Shown piece by piece: positions 1 to 7,372 of a stretch of DNA of 64,000 nucleotides (its first letter is position 1; every line of letters begins with the position of its first letter). The position numbers and the translations under genes are program-made. The stretch is from contig NZ_QMHN01000001.1 in assembly GCF_003313385.1 (NCBI RefSeq), positions 459,673 through 523,672 of the forward strand, given 5' to 3'. This stretch comes from Pedobacter chitinilyticus (GTDB taxonomy: Bacteria; Bacteroidota; Bacteroidia; Sphingobacteriales; Sphingobacteriaceae). The notes under the pieces are model-generated. The model did no database searches and was not told the DNA's origin. It saw nothing but the letters and a program-made list of their open reading frames with translations.

Positions 1-1
1 T

Positions 2-190
2 TTTACCATGCTTGGCGGTAAATACTGGGAAGCGGTATTAGGCCTGGTAATTGGCAGTGCACTGGCATCGCCAATTGCAGCAAGAGTATCTAATAAAATA
101 TCTGCAAAAACCATTATGGTGGCAGTAGGCATTATCGTAATTTTAGTAAGTCTACGTAGTGTAATTATGTTTATATTAAAATTGATATAG
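2..190 (+). CDS. C-terminal end of a TauE/SafE-type (TSUP) membrane permease, 5' partial
   Basis: The reading frame is open from the window edge, so the gene starts upstream and only about 62 residues are visible. They form two hydrophobic segments separated by a short basic stretch (ARVSNKISAKT), and the chain ends just after the second segment. The GxxxGSxLASPIAA-like segment followed by a basic loop and a terminal helix is how TSUP-family sulfite/sulfonate exporters end. The position directly before cysH, with a 4-nt gap, supports a role in moving a sulfur anion. The family call rests on this short tail and the neighbours. Confidence 0.55.
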   Translation, partial: FTMLGGKYWEAVLGLVIGSALASPIAARVSNKISAKTIMVAVGIIVILVSLRSVIMFILKLI

Positions 191-194
191 TGAG

Positions 195-896
195 GTGAAA
201 GATTTAATAAGCATTAAGGAACAATTAGAAAATTTAAGTTTAATAGAAAAGCTTAAATACCTAGCTGAAAAGTATAGAGACAGAATAGTTTTCTCGACGA
301 GCTTTGGTTGGGAGGACCAAGTGGTTACACATCTGATATTTGCCAATAAAATTCCGATTAAGGTGTTTACATTGGAAACAGGTAGACTTTTTCCAGAGAC
401 ATATTACGTATGGAACAGAACGTTGGAGATTTATCAGCAGCCTATTCATGCTTATTTCCCGAAGAGTGATTTGTTGCAGGATATGGTTGCTGCAAAAGGT
501 CCGAATAGCTTTTACGAATCGGTAGAGAATCGAAAAGAATGCTGTTACATCAGAAAGATAGAGCCTTTGAAAAGAGCCTTGGCTGGAAATGAAATGTGGA
601 TTACAGGTATTAGGGCCGACCAAAGTGCCAACCGTGAAGGAATGGAAGATTTAGAATGGGACGAAGGAAATCAGCTGTTAAAATTTCACCCCATTTTTGA
701 TTGGACGCTGGATGATGTGAAAGCTTACGTGAAAGAGAATAACATTGTGTACAATACTTTACATGATAAGGGTTTCCCGAGCATTGGCTGTGCACCTTGC
801 ACCCGTGCGGTGAGGGAAGGAGAGGATTTTAGAGCTGGCCGCTGGTGGTGGGAAGACCAAAGCAAGAAGGAATGTGGATTGCATGCTGCTTCTTAG
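195..896 (+). CDS. cysH: phosphoadenylyl/adenylyl-sulfate reductase, Fe-S (APS) type
   Basis: The enzyme reduces activated sulfate (APS or PAPS) to sulfite with thioredoxin in assimilatory sulfate reduction. The 233-residue protein has the usual length. Residues 116-117 are a CC pair, 199-202 are CAPC, and the C-terminal ECGLH motif puts the catalytic Cys at 227. The CC plus CxxC pairs ligate a [4Fe-4S] cluster in APS reductases and are absent from PAPS-specific CysH such as that of E. coli, so APS is the likelier substrate. The start is GTG at 195, four bases after the preceding stop, and no in-frame ATG lies near. It probably forms a unit with cysD and cysN downstream, although a 348-nt gap with a repeat and a possible structured element lies between. 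Confidence 0.93.
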   Translation: MKDLISIKEQLENLSLIEKLKYLAEKYRDRIVFSTSFGWEDQVVTHLIFANKIPIKVFTLETGRLFPETYYVWNRTLEIYQQPIHAYFPKSDLLQDMVAAKGPNSFYESVENRKECCYIRKIEPLKRALAGNEMWITGIRADQSANREGMEDLEWDEGNQLLKFHPIFDWTLDDVKAYVKENNIVYNTLHDKGFPSIGCAPCTRAVREGEDFRAGRWWWEDQSKKECGLHAAS

Positions 897-943
897 GAAT
901 TAGGTACTAGTGTTGAGGGATTAGTGATGAATTAGCCTTTAGT

Positions 944-1005
944 TATGCTGAGGAACGAGGGATCTCCTAAATATGAATGAGATTTTCATTGCATTCAGAA
1001 TGACA
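944..1005. repeat. REP-like inverted repeat
   Basis: The left arm (ATGCTGAGGAACGAGGGATCT) is trailed by a right arm ending CATTCAGAATGACAG. This is the common Bacteroidota intergenic pattern in which a GTCATTC-type end and a GAATGAC-type end face each other. Related elements occur near 3637, 24505, 28212, 42541, 48461, 53982 and 62514. Confidence 0.5.
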
Positions 1006-1091
1006 GGTAGTTTTAAAACGTAGCAGCACAATAGAGCGGTGCCTAAAAGTCGGGGGTGTTAGAAATACATTAGCGCAAACCCAACAAAAAT

Positions 1092-1181
1092 AAACCCGAT
1101 TGAAATGAAAATACTTTTGCTGGAGATTACTTTGTTCCTTGCAATGACGGAGATGGCAAAAGATTGTAATGCAAAGCGGGA
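1092..1181 (+). ncRNA. possible structured RNA element in the cysD leader region
   Basis: CCCG (1095-1098) can pair with CGGG (1177-1180), and CTTTTGC (1114-1120) with GCAAAAG (1156-1162). The strands between them carry TGAAATGAAAA and TTGTAATGCAAAGC. A second region near 62705-62790 has the same framework (GGAAGTGAAAA, then TTGTAACGGACAGC). I recall intergenic elements of this form in Bacteroidota genomes, perhaps the Flavo-1 class, but cannot confirm it here. A repeat-like piece (1124-1152) sits in the apical loop. Transcription and function are inferred. Confidence 0.35.
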
Positions 1182-1244
1182 GTAAAATAACCGAAGAGCA
1201 ATTAACCTTGCTTTTCGAATAATAAAAAAGACACAACCAAAAAG

Positions 1245-2150
1245 ATGAGTAAATATAATTTTGATTATTTGGACGAGCTTGAGGCGGAGGCAATCCATAT
1301 CTTGAGAGAAGTGGCGGGGCAGTTTGAAAAGCCTGCATTGCTATTTTCGGGAGGTAAGGATTCCATTACTTTGGTTCGTTTGGCAGAGAAAGCTTTTAGG
1401 CCAGGGAAATTCCCTTTTCCTTTGGTGCATATTGATACGGGTCACAACTTTGAGGAGACTATTGACTACCGTGATAGAATGGTGGCTCGTTTGGGCGAAC
1501 GTTTAATTGTAGGTTCGGTACAGCAGTCTATTGACGAGGGAAAAGCGGTGGAGCAGAAGGGTAAAAATGCTAGCAGAAATGCTTTGCAGACGGTTACCTT
1601 GTTGGATACGATTGAGAAACACCAGTTTGATGCTTGTATTGGCGGTGCTCGTAGAGATGAGGAAAAAGCCAGGGCTAAAGAGCGTATTTTTTCGGTAAGG
1701 GATGAGTTTGGACAGTGGGACCCGAAACGTCAGCGCCCAGAGTTGTGGAACATTTATAACGGAAAAATCCATAAAGGCGAAAATGTGCGTGTGTTTCCGA
1801 TTAGTAATTGGACGGAACTTGATGTTTGGAACTATATCCGAAGAGAAAATATTGAATTGCCGAGCATTTATTTTGCCCACGACCGTGATGTGATTACACG
1901 TAACGGACAGTTAATGGCAGCTTCTCCGTTTGTAAATATGGATGAAGAGGATGTAGTAGAGCGTAAAAAAGTGCGTTTCCGTACTGTTGGAGATATTTCC
2001 TGTACGGCAGCTATTGCTTCGGAAGCTGACCAGATTGACGATATTATTGCGGAAATCAGTCAGTCGAAAATTTCGGAACGTGGTGCCCGTATGGACGATA
2101 AGGTTTCGGAAGCAGCCATGGAAGACAGGAAAAAGGGAGGATATTTTTAA
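1245..2150 (+). CDS. cysD: sulfate adenylyltransferase subunit 2 (ATP sulfurylase small subunit)
   Basis: CysD is the catalytic subunit that forms APS from ATP and sulfate, driven by GTP hydrolysis in its partner CysN. The protein has 301 residues, the normal CysD length. The ATP pyrophosphatase PP-loop SGGKDS is at residues 35-40, and the family features IGGARRDEEKARAKER and the C-terminal RKKGGYF are present. ATG at 1245 is the first in-frame ATG before the conserved N-terminus. It lies 91 nt before cysN on the same strand. A possible structured element ends about 63 nt upstream of the start. Confidence 0.96.
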   Translation: MSKYNFDYLDELEAEAIHILREVAGQFEKPALLFSGGKDSITLVRLAEKAFRPGKFPFPLVHIDTGHNFEETIDYRDRMVARLGERLIVGSVQQSIDEGKAVEQKGKNASRNALQTVTLLDTIEKHQFDACIGGARRDEEKARAKERIFSVRDEFGQWDPKRQRPELWNIYNGKIHKGENVRVFPISNWTELDVWNYIRRENIELPSIYFAHDRDVITRNGQLMAASPFVNMDEEDVVERKKVRFRTVGDISCTAAIASEADQIDDIIAEISQSKISERGARMDDKVSEAAMEDRKKGGYF

Positions 2151-2152
2151 TA

Positions 2153-2238
2153 AGTATTTAGTAGTTAGTACAGAGTAGTTAGACATACTTGTCGACTATT
2201 TAATATCTAAATACTAACTACTGATATCTAAATACTAA
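2153..2238 (+). repeat. hairpin and 21-bp-period direct repeat between cysD and cysN
   Basis: The segment 2153-2170 is matched by an inverted copy at 2212-2236 interrupted by a 7-base insertion. ATATCTAAATACTAA occurs at 2203-2217 and again at 2224-2238, a 21-base period. The second copy ends three bases before the cysN start. It could be a processing or pausing structure, or low-complexity drift of the TAGTTAGTA type that also appears near 905 and 51460. Confidence 0.45.
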
Positions 2239-2241
2239 AAA

Positions 2242-3492
2242 ATGAACATACTAAAATTTTTTACAGCGGGCAGTGTTGATGATGGCAAGAGCACTTTGAT
2301 TGGCCGTTTGTTATACGATACTGATTCTATTTTGGCCGACCAACTGGAGGCTATTCAAAATGCTAATAGAAAGAACGATGATGGTACGGTAGATTTGGCC
2401 ATTTTAACGGATGGTTTAAGGGCAGAACGTGAGCAGGGAATTACCATTGATGTGGCCTATAAATACTTTCAAACTGACAAACGAAAGTTTATTATTGCTG
2501 ATACGCCTGGACATATCCAATACACTAGAAACATGGTTACAGGTGCTTCTACGGCAAACTTGGCCATTATTTTGGTAGATGCCAGAAATGGGGTAGTGGA
2601 GCAAACTATTCGCCATTCTTATTTGGTGTCGTTACTGGGCATTAAGCATGTGGTAGTAGCCGTGAACAAAATGGATATGGTTGATTACAGCGAAACGGTA
2701 TTTGATGCCATTACCCAGAAATATAAAAGCTTAGCGGAAGAACTGAAGTTGCAGGATATTACTTATATTCCTGTGAGTGCGCTAAAAGGTGATAATATTG
2801 TGCATCAATCTGAGCGTATGGCTTGGTACAGTGGCGATAGTTTATTGCATTTCTTGGAGCAAGTAGATACTGATGTGCAGGAAAAATCGGAGAAAGCAAG
2901 GTTGCCTGTACAGTGGGTAATTAGGCCGCAAACGGATGAATTGCATGATTATAGGGGTTATGCTGGTCGTGTAGTAAGTGGTACTTTTAAAGTAAACGAT
3001 AAAATTACGGTACTGCCATCTGGTGCAAGTTCTACCATCAGTAAAATCGAATTTTTTGATAAGGAATTGGATGAAGCTTCTTCTGGTCAATCGGTAACGA
3101 TACATTTAGCTACTGATGTGGACATTAGCAGAGGCGACACGATTGTTAATTCATCGGCTTTGCCTCAAGAAAGTAAGCTTATTGAAGCTGATTTATGTTG
3201 GATGGATACCAAGGCTTTGGATACTTCGATTACTTATTTGTTGCAGCATAATAGTAAAGTAACCAAGGTTAAAATAGCTGACGTGGTGTACAAAGTGGAT
3301 ATCAATACTTTGGAAAAACATGCCGCGGATGAATTTAAATTAAATGATATTGGTAGGGTAGTGCTTAAAACTGCTGATACCTTGGCTTTGGATCTTTATC
3401 ACGAAAATAAAGCGAACGGTTCGGCAATATTAATAGATAGTCGCACGAATTTAACCGTTGGTGCTACCATGTTTAGGGCATTGGCTGATTAA
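2242..3492 (+). CDS. cysN: sulfate adenylyltransferase subunit 1 (regulatory GTPase)
   Basis: CysN is an EF-Tu-like GTPase that couples GTP hydrolysis to APS synthesis by CysD. G-domain motifs are clear: P-loop GSVDDGKST (10-18), switch GITID (66-70), DTPGH (87-91) and NKMD (142-145). These are followed by beta-barrel domains 2 and 3. At 416 residues it stops after the barrels, so no APS-kinase (CysC) domain is fused. With the Fe-S type CysH next door, this fits direct APS reduction without PAPS. A strong terminator follows at 3516. Confidence 0.95.
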   Translation: MNILKFFTAGSVDDGKSTLIGRLLYDTDSILADQLEAIQNANRKNDDGTVDLAILTDGLRAEREQGITIDVAYKYFQTDKRKFIIADTPGHIQYTRNMVTGASTANLAIILVDARNGVVEQTIRHSYLVSLLGIKHVVVAVNKMDMVDYSETVFDAITQKYKSLAEELKLQDITYIPVSALKGDNIVHQSERMAWYSGDSLLHFLEQVDTDVQEKSEKARLPVQWVIRPQTDELHDYRGYAGRVVSGTFKVNDKITVLPSGASSTISKIEFFDKELDEASSGQSVTIHLATDVDISRGDTIVNSSALPQESKLIEADLCWMDTKALDTSITYLLQHNSKVTKVKIADVVYKVDINTLEKHAADEFKLNDIGRVVLKTADTLALDLYHENKANGSAILIDSRTNLTVGATMFRALAD

Positions 3493-3515
3493 TTTTTTTA
3501 TACATAGAATAGGTT

Positions 3516-3546
3516 AAGGTTGTCTTTTTGGAGGCAACCTTTTTTG
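3516..3546 (+). terminator. rho-independent terminator after cysN
   Basis: AAGGTTG (3516-3522) pairs with CAACCTT (3535-3541) across a 12-base loop and runs into a T tract. It lies 24 nt after the cysN stop and closes the cys operon. Confidence 0.8.
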
Positions 3547-3636
3547 TTTTGCAGGGGTTTTAAAACATTAAGGAATGAAGGGAATTAAGAGATCTTATTT
3601 AGTCGATTCGCTAAATCCTCTCTTTTTAGCGGACTT

Positions 3637-3723
3637 TGTCATTCAGAGCGTAGCGAAGAATCTCTGGTTTTATTAAGCTAATATTTGGAAAGCTTTGAGA
3701 TTCCTCCTATCGTCGGAATGACA
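3637..3723. repeat. REP-like inverted repeat
   Basis: The left end TGTCATTCAGAGCG continues to GAAGAATCTC, and the right half GAGATTCCTCC ends in GGAATGACA, so the two ends are inverted copies of each other. It fills most of the gap between the cysN terminator and the small gene at 3808. Confidence 0.6.
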
Positions 3724-3807
3724 AAAAACTAGAATTTTAAAAAAATATAAAACAATTATATCATTCAAGTGTTTACTCGATATTGGTACACTAAAATCTT
3801 TAAGGAA

Positions 3808-3987
3808 ATGGCCGAGAACTCTTTTTTACACCGAACTACTAACGATAGCAATCGTTCAGTTAAAGCATCAACCGACAAAAACTACGCTTCAACAGCAGTA
3901 ATAGATTATGTAAATCAGCGTAGAGAAAAGGCTGCTAAACAAGCAAGTGACGAAAAGAAAAGCGTTTCGAACACGAAACTTTCTTAA
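3808..3987 (+). CDS. small hypothetical protein, 59 residues
   Basis: I do not recognise this protein. The ATG at 3808 follows AAGGA closely. A longer form could start from GTG at 3769, adding 13 residues. The chain is polar, rich in Ser, Thr, Asn, Lys and Ala, and has no signal peptide or membrane segment. Its C-terminal half (IDYVNQRREKAAKQASDEKK) looks helical and basic. It is a stand-alone gene between two terminators. Coding status is likely but unproven; homologs in related genomes would settle it. Confidence 0.5.
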   Translation: MAENSFLHRTTNDSNRSVKASTDKNYASTAVIDYVNQRREKAAKQASDEKKSVSNTKLS

Positions 3988-4038
3988 TACAGACAAAACA
4001 ACTATCAAAATATAAATTGCCGTTTAATAGCGGTCATT

Positions 4039-4074
4039 GAAAAGGGAGTTCTGCATTTGCGGAACTCCCTTTTA
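4039..4074. terminator. bidirectional terminator between convergent genes
   Basis: AAAAGGGAGTTC pairs with GAACTCCCTTTT around a 10-base loop. It has T-rich flanks on both strands and lies between the small + strand gene and the - strand DUF983 gene. Confidence 0.85.
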
Positions 4075-4075
4075 T

Positions 4076-4510
4076 TTATCTATTTTCTATTTCTTTAGGT
4101 GCACTACGGTCTGGTTCGTAATGTAAACCTGGAGATAACCAATATAATAACACCATTCGTGAGTAACGATAGTTAAAAGGAGAGAACAGTAGGGTCGTTA
4201 CAAACAATACCGCAATAAAATACCAAAGGTTCTCGTAGTCCAATGCCAATCCAAAAATGTAGGCTGCTACCCCTGCCGTCACCATTTCTGCTACGTTCAT
4301 GGCATAGCTCACAAACATTGCCACATAAAAATAACCAGGCTCACGCTCAAATTTTAAGCCGCAATGAGGGCAATGCTCATTCATTTTCTGAATTTTAAAA
4401 CCATAGGTGCTTCCAGTAAAAGTATTGCCAACCCTACATCTAGGACATTTTGCATTCCTAAAGGCGTACCATTGAGAAATATAATAAGGATGATTTTTGT
4501 TGTGTTCCAT
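4076..4510 (-). CDS. DUF983 family membrane protein
   Basis: This is a 144-residue protein of unknown function. It starts with two zinc-ribbon-like Cys pairs (CPRC near residue 22 and CPHC near 48). The diagnostic EPGYFYVAMFVSYA segment begins the first of two predicted membrane helices, and the second is the FIAVLFVTTLLFSPF stretch. This layout is typical of DUF983. The start codon overlaps the stop of the upstream AraC-type gene by one base (TAATG), so the two are translationally coupled and co-transcribed. Confidence 0.85.
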   Translation of the reverse strand: MEHNKNHPYYISQWYAFRNAKCPRCRVGNTFTGSTYGFKIQKMNEHCPHCGLKFEREPGYFYVAMFVSYAMNVAEMVTAGVAAYIFGLALDYENLWYFIAVLFVTTLLFSPFNYRYSRMVLLYWLSPGLHYEPDRSAPKEIENR

Positions 4511-5388
4511 TATGATATCGTTATATATTGTTTTCTGAATTTATCGGGCGTAGTGCCTTCATATTTTTTAAAGAATTTCACGAAATAAGATTGGTCCTCG
4601 AAATTAAGCTTCTCTGCAATTTCCGATACCCTTAAATCTAAATTGATCAGTAACCGTTTAGCTTCCAATAAAATCCTATCTCTAATTAATTTTCCTGCCG
4701 AAGTAGCCAAGAAATCATTGCAAAGCGCATTTAAATGGTTAGGCGTAATGTAAAGCAATTCCGCATATTGTTTGGGCAAACGTAATTTGGTAAAATTTTG
4801 TTCAATCAACTGCTGAAAATTTTTAAGGATGGTGTGGTTGTAAGGATTAAGCTCTTGATGGTCTTTAGATAGGGTAGTTCTGGCCACTTCAATAAAAATT
4901 CGGAGGAGTAAAACTCTTACCAAGTCATCATTAATCGCTGTTGCCGTTTCTCCCTCTTTTAAAATATCCTCAAAAATTAGGGTAATCTTTTCGCTAGTGA
5001 CATTGTCTAAAAGCAAAACCTGTTCTTCGGGCCTTCCGCTAAAGAAATTGAACTTATCCAGGTACTCTTGTTTAAGCAGTAAAGCGCTGAAATAAGAGGT
5101 AGAGAAATTGATGAGATAGCCATCAGGTTCGGTCTCGAAATCCCAACTATGTACCTGCCCAGGAATCATGAAATAAATCATGTTCGGACTCACGTCAAAT
5201 GCCTTAAAATCGATTTGTTGTTTGCCGCTGCCTTTGGTAAAAAATACCAAATGATAAAAGCTATGTCGGTGAGCATTGTGCAGATGTTGATGCTGCCTTG
5301 CGTAATGTCCAAACCTGTTCACTAAAATCCCGTCGTTTTTATACGCTGAAAAATTTTGTATATCGTAAACAGGGATGTTAGATTTCAT
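4510..5388 (-). CDS. AraC family transcriptional regulator
   Basis: The 292-residue protein has an N-terminal cupin-like sensor domain (His-rich region HARQHQHLHNAHRHS near residues 27-42) and a C-terminal AraC-type double HTH. The second HTH is recognisable in the RVSEIAEKLNFEDQSYF segment followed by FFKKYEGTTPDKFRK. It presumably binds a small ligand and DNA in the cytoplasm; the ligand is unknown. It is coupled to the downstream DUF983 gene. The predicted promoter (5393-5422) places transcription initiation at or within a few bases of the ATG. Confidence 0.9.
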   Translation of the reverse strand: MKSNIPVYDIQNFSAYKNDGILVNRFGHYARQHQHLHNAHRHSFYHLVFFTKGSGKQQIDFKAFDVSPNMIYFMIPGQVHSWDFETEPDGYLINFSTSYFSALLLKQEYLDKFNFFSGRPEEQVLLLDNVTSEKITLIFEDILKEGETATAINDDLVRVLLLRIFIEVARTTLSKDHQELNPYNHTILKNFQQLIEQNFTKLRLPKQYAELLYITPNHLNALCNDFLATSAGKLIRDRILLEAKRLLINLDLRVSEIAEKLNFEDQSYFVKFFKKYEGTTPDKFRKQYITIS

Positions 5389-5392
5389 GTAA

Positions 5393-5422
5393 CAAAGTTA
5401 TATGATTCATTTGAGCTGGCAA
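5393..5422 (-). promoter_or_regulatory. predicted Bacteroidota promoter of the AraC-type gene
   Basis: Read on the - strand, TTG (5422-5420) is followed after 19 bases by TAACTTTG (5400-5393), which matches the TAnnTTTG -7 consensus exactly. The start codon begins only four bases after this element, implying a leaderless or nearly leaderless mRNA. Confidence 0.5.
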
Positions 5423-5582
5423 TGGTGTTTTATGTTTTTAATATGGTACTTTTTACGTTTTTAATGATGTTTTTTTGTGTTAAATTAATGTTTTTATGGT
5501 TTTAAATACTTTTTTGTGATTTTTTGTTGCAGGGTGTAAATAGGGGTGGTGGAGATTTTTTTGAAAAAAAAGTGAATGTTTT

Positions 5583-5613
5583 TTTGGTTTATTGGAATCC
5601 TGCCGTATATTTG
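5583..5613 (+). promoter_or_regulatory. predicted strong Bacteroidota promoter facing the PAP2 gene
   Basis: TTTG (5583-5586), a 19-base spacer and TATATTTG (5606-5613) match the Bacteroidota -33/-7 consensus fully. It points along the + strand into the 3' end of the oppositely oriented PAP2 gene. Initiation would fall near 5620. Confidence 0.55.
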
Positions 5614-5619
5614 TCCTCG

Positions 5620-5676
5620 AGAGCGTTAATTTAGATGATGGGGGTAGGACTTCGGTTCTATCTCCATTTCTTTTTT
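5620..5676 (+). ncRNA. candidate small RNA antisense to the 3' end of the PAP2 gene
   Basis: A consensus promoter ends at 5613. An 11-bp stem closed by a UUCG tetraloop (5640-5650 with 5655-5665) is followed by ATTTCTTTTTT to 5676, a good intrinsic terminator on the + strand. Together they predict a transcript of about 57 nt lying in the gene's last coding bases. No ORF fits. The bases between also encode the PAP2 C-terminus, so this is an overlap prediction without expression evidence. Confidence 0.4.
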
Positions 5677-6294
5677 CAGACCTTTTTTGTAGTAATAATT
5701 CAAGTGCAAAAGGTACAGACCACCCACCAAAAAGCCCCCTACAATATCTGTAAACCAGTGGGCTCCCAAGTAAATTCTAGATAGTGGTCCAACGATAAAC
5801 ATGAAGTAGGAAAATATGCTTACACTATTTCGTATATAAGTTGGAATAGTCGTTAAGCTGCGCATTAATAGAATCATAAAGCCAAAGAAAACTACATAAG
5901 AAAGGGTATGCCCGCTGGGGAAGCTGTTGTTTCGGTAACTTTCAATAATCTTCACATATTCATCGGTTGGTCGCGGACGGTTGAACAGGCGTTTTAGTAC
6001 AAAGGTAAATAGGCCTGTAAACGAAATGGCAATGGTAAACAATGCCTCTCGCTTGAACTTGAATACGAAAAACAGGATAGCCGTAACGGCCATACAGCAA
6101 AAGGCAACCGCTACATTTCCAAAAGTGCTAATGGCAATCATTAACTGATCTAAAACAGGTTGATGAAATTGTTGCACCCATCTCGAGATCGTTAAATCAA
6201 AGTTGTTGATGGGATACTGTCCAACAAAAAAGGCCAATAGCGCAAAGCCGATAATGAATAAGATGCTGTAAAGTAAACGAGCCGGGTTGTTCAT
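5626..6294 (-). CDS. PAP2 superfamily phosphatase (membrane lipid phosphatase)
   Basis: This is a membrane phosphatase, probably acting on phosphatidate, undecaprenyl pyrophosphate or similar lipids. All three catalytic motifs are intact: KRLFNRPRP (101-109), PSGH (126-129) and SRIYLGAHWFTD (172-183). About six hydrophobic helices make up the 222 residues. I chose ATG at 6294; a TTG 33 nt further upstream would add 11 polar residues without a family counterpart. The exact substrate cannot be read from sequence. A predicted + strand promoter and terminator overlap its 3' end. Confidence 0.9.
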   Translation of the reverse strand: MNNPARLLYSILFIIGFALLAFFVGQYPINNFDLTISRWVQQFHQPVLDQLMIAISTFGNVAVAFCCMAVTAILFFVFKFKREALFTIAISFTGLFTFVLKRLFNRPRPTDEYVKIIESYRNNSFPSGHTLSYVVFFGFMILLMRSLTTIPTYIRNSVSIFSYFMFIVGPLSRIYLGAHWFTDIVGGFLVGGLYLLHLNYYYKKGLKKEMEIEPKSYPHHLN

Positions 6295-6393
6295 GATGAA
6301 AAGTTGGTTAAACTGCAATTTCGGCAAAATTTAATTTTTTACGAGGATTTTTTGTGTTTAGCTCTTTGTGTGCTTCGCGATAACTTATTAACC

Positions 6394-6442
6394 CTTTGCG
6401 TTAAGATATGTTGCCGCTAAGAAAAGGAAGAGTTACGCAAAG
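6394..6442. repeat. imperfect inverted repeat upstream of the HipA-like gene
   Basis: CTTTGCGT (6394-6401) is matched by ACGCAAAG (6435-6442). The 270-nt gap otherwise holds only the promoter-like element near 6550. Confidence 0.35.
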
Positions 6443-6549
6443 AAGAGTTTACTATTATCTCCAATGAGTATGAATCAATAATACAACTAATGAATGGTAA
6501 ACAAAAACCGACGTTGCTATTAAAATTTTTCGGTTACGCGATCTTTAAA

Positions 6550-6557
6550 TACCTTTG
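6550..6557 (+). promoter_or_regulatory. -7 promoter element of the HipA-like/DUF3037 operon
   Basis: TACCTTTG matches TAnnTTTG and ends nine bases before the ATG at 6566, so the leader would be a few bases at most. No clear TTTG is present at -33. Confidence 0.4.
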
Positions 6558-6565
6558 AGCTAAGT

Positions 6566-7372
6566 ATGGTAAATACAACAGAAAACAAAGGACTGGAACT
6601 TAGAACGGTAAACGTAATCCGTTATGTAACCCCGTTGAGGGAGGGAGGCTCAATGCCTGCCATTGCCGAAGCAGACGATGGTTTTTTATATGTGCTCAAA
6701 TTTAGGGGCGCTGGACAGGGGCATAAAGCATTAATCTCTGAAATTATTGGGGGAGAAATTGCAAGAGCTTTGGGACTTAGAATGCCCGAATTGGTTTTTG
6801 CCAATTTAGATGAAGCTTTTGGTCGTACCGAACCCGACGAAGAAATACAAGACCTGTTAAAAGCGAGTGTAGGTTTAAATTTGGCGCTGCATTATTTATC
6901 AGGGGCCATTACCTATGATTCTACCATTACTAAAATAGACCCAGTTTTGGCCTCCAAAATAGTGTGGATGGATTGTTTGTTAACCAACATGGACAGAACT
7001 GCCCGTAATACTAACATGTTGTATTGGCATAAGGAACTTTGGTTGATTGACCACGGCGCATCGCTATATTTCCACCACTCGTGGCAAAATTGGGAAGAGC
7101 AGGCAAAACGCCCCTTTGTGCTGGTAAAGGACCATGTATTATTGCCACAAGCCACCGAAATTGCTGCTGTTGATGCAGAATTGAAAGCAATATTGACCCC
7201 ACAGCTAATCGCTGATATTTTAGCATTGATACCAGATGAATGGCTAGACGAACGCCAATTTGAAAGTGCAGAAGCGCAACGAAATGCCTATGCCTATTTT
7301 TTAAATACCCGAATTGAGAATTCTTCAGTTTTTGTAAACGAAGCCGAAAATGCAAGACAGACACTTATTTGA
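6566..7372 (+). CDS. HipA-like kinase domain protein (short form)
   Basis: The 268-residue protein has the core of the HipA Ser/Thr kinase fold without the N-terminal subdomain of classical HipA (about 440 residues). Visible kinase features are Lys45 in VLKFRG (probable ATP contact), the catalytic-loop segment WMDCLLTNMDRTARNTN (134-150) with Asp143 and Asn148, and the metal-binding-like IDHGASL with Asp162. Classical HipA phosphorylates glutamyl-tRNA synthetase; this protein's target is unknown. It overlaps the DUF3037 gene by 23 nt, a strong sign of coupled expression. No HipB-like antitoxin is adjacent. Confidence 0.8.
   Translation: MVNTTENKGLELRTVNVIRYVTPLREGGSMPAIAEADDGFLYVLKFRGAGQGHKALISEIIGGEIARALGLRMPELVFANLDEAFGRTEPDEEIQDLLKASVGLNLALHYLSGAITYDSTITKIDPVLASKIVWMDCLLTNMDRTARNTNMLYWHKELWLIDHGASLYFHHSWQNWEEQAKRPFVLVKDHVLLPQATEIAAVDAELKAILTPQLIADILALIPDEWLDERQFESAEAQRNAYAYFLNTRIENSSVFVNEAENARQTLI

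Larger units (their letters stand above)
897..1244. other. 348-nt gap between cysH and cysD
   Basis: No credible gene lies here. The gap holds a REP-like inverted repeat (about 944-1005) and then a possibly structured element (1092-1181) ending 63 nt before cysD. Open frames on the - strand are composed of these repeats and match nothing I recognise. Confidence 0.6.

Noticed and set aside
967..1338. Open frames of 79 and 123 codons on the - strand between cysH and cysD
   Set aside because: They run through repeat and structured sequences and into cysD, have no recognisable family and lie antisense to a conserved gene.
4510..5388. AraC-type gene as regulator of the distant SusC/SusD locus
   Set aside because: It is coupled to the DUF983 gene and separated by other operons; nothing in the sequence links it to the glycan genes.
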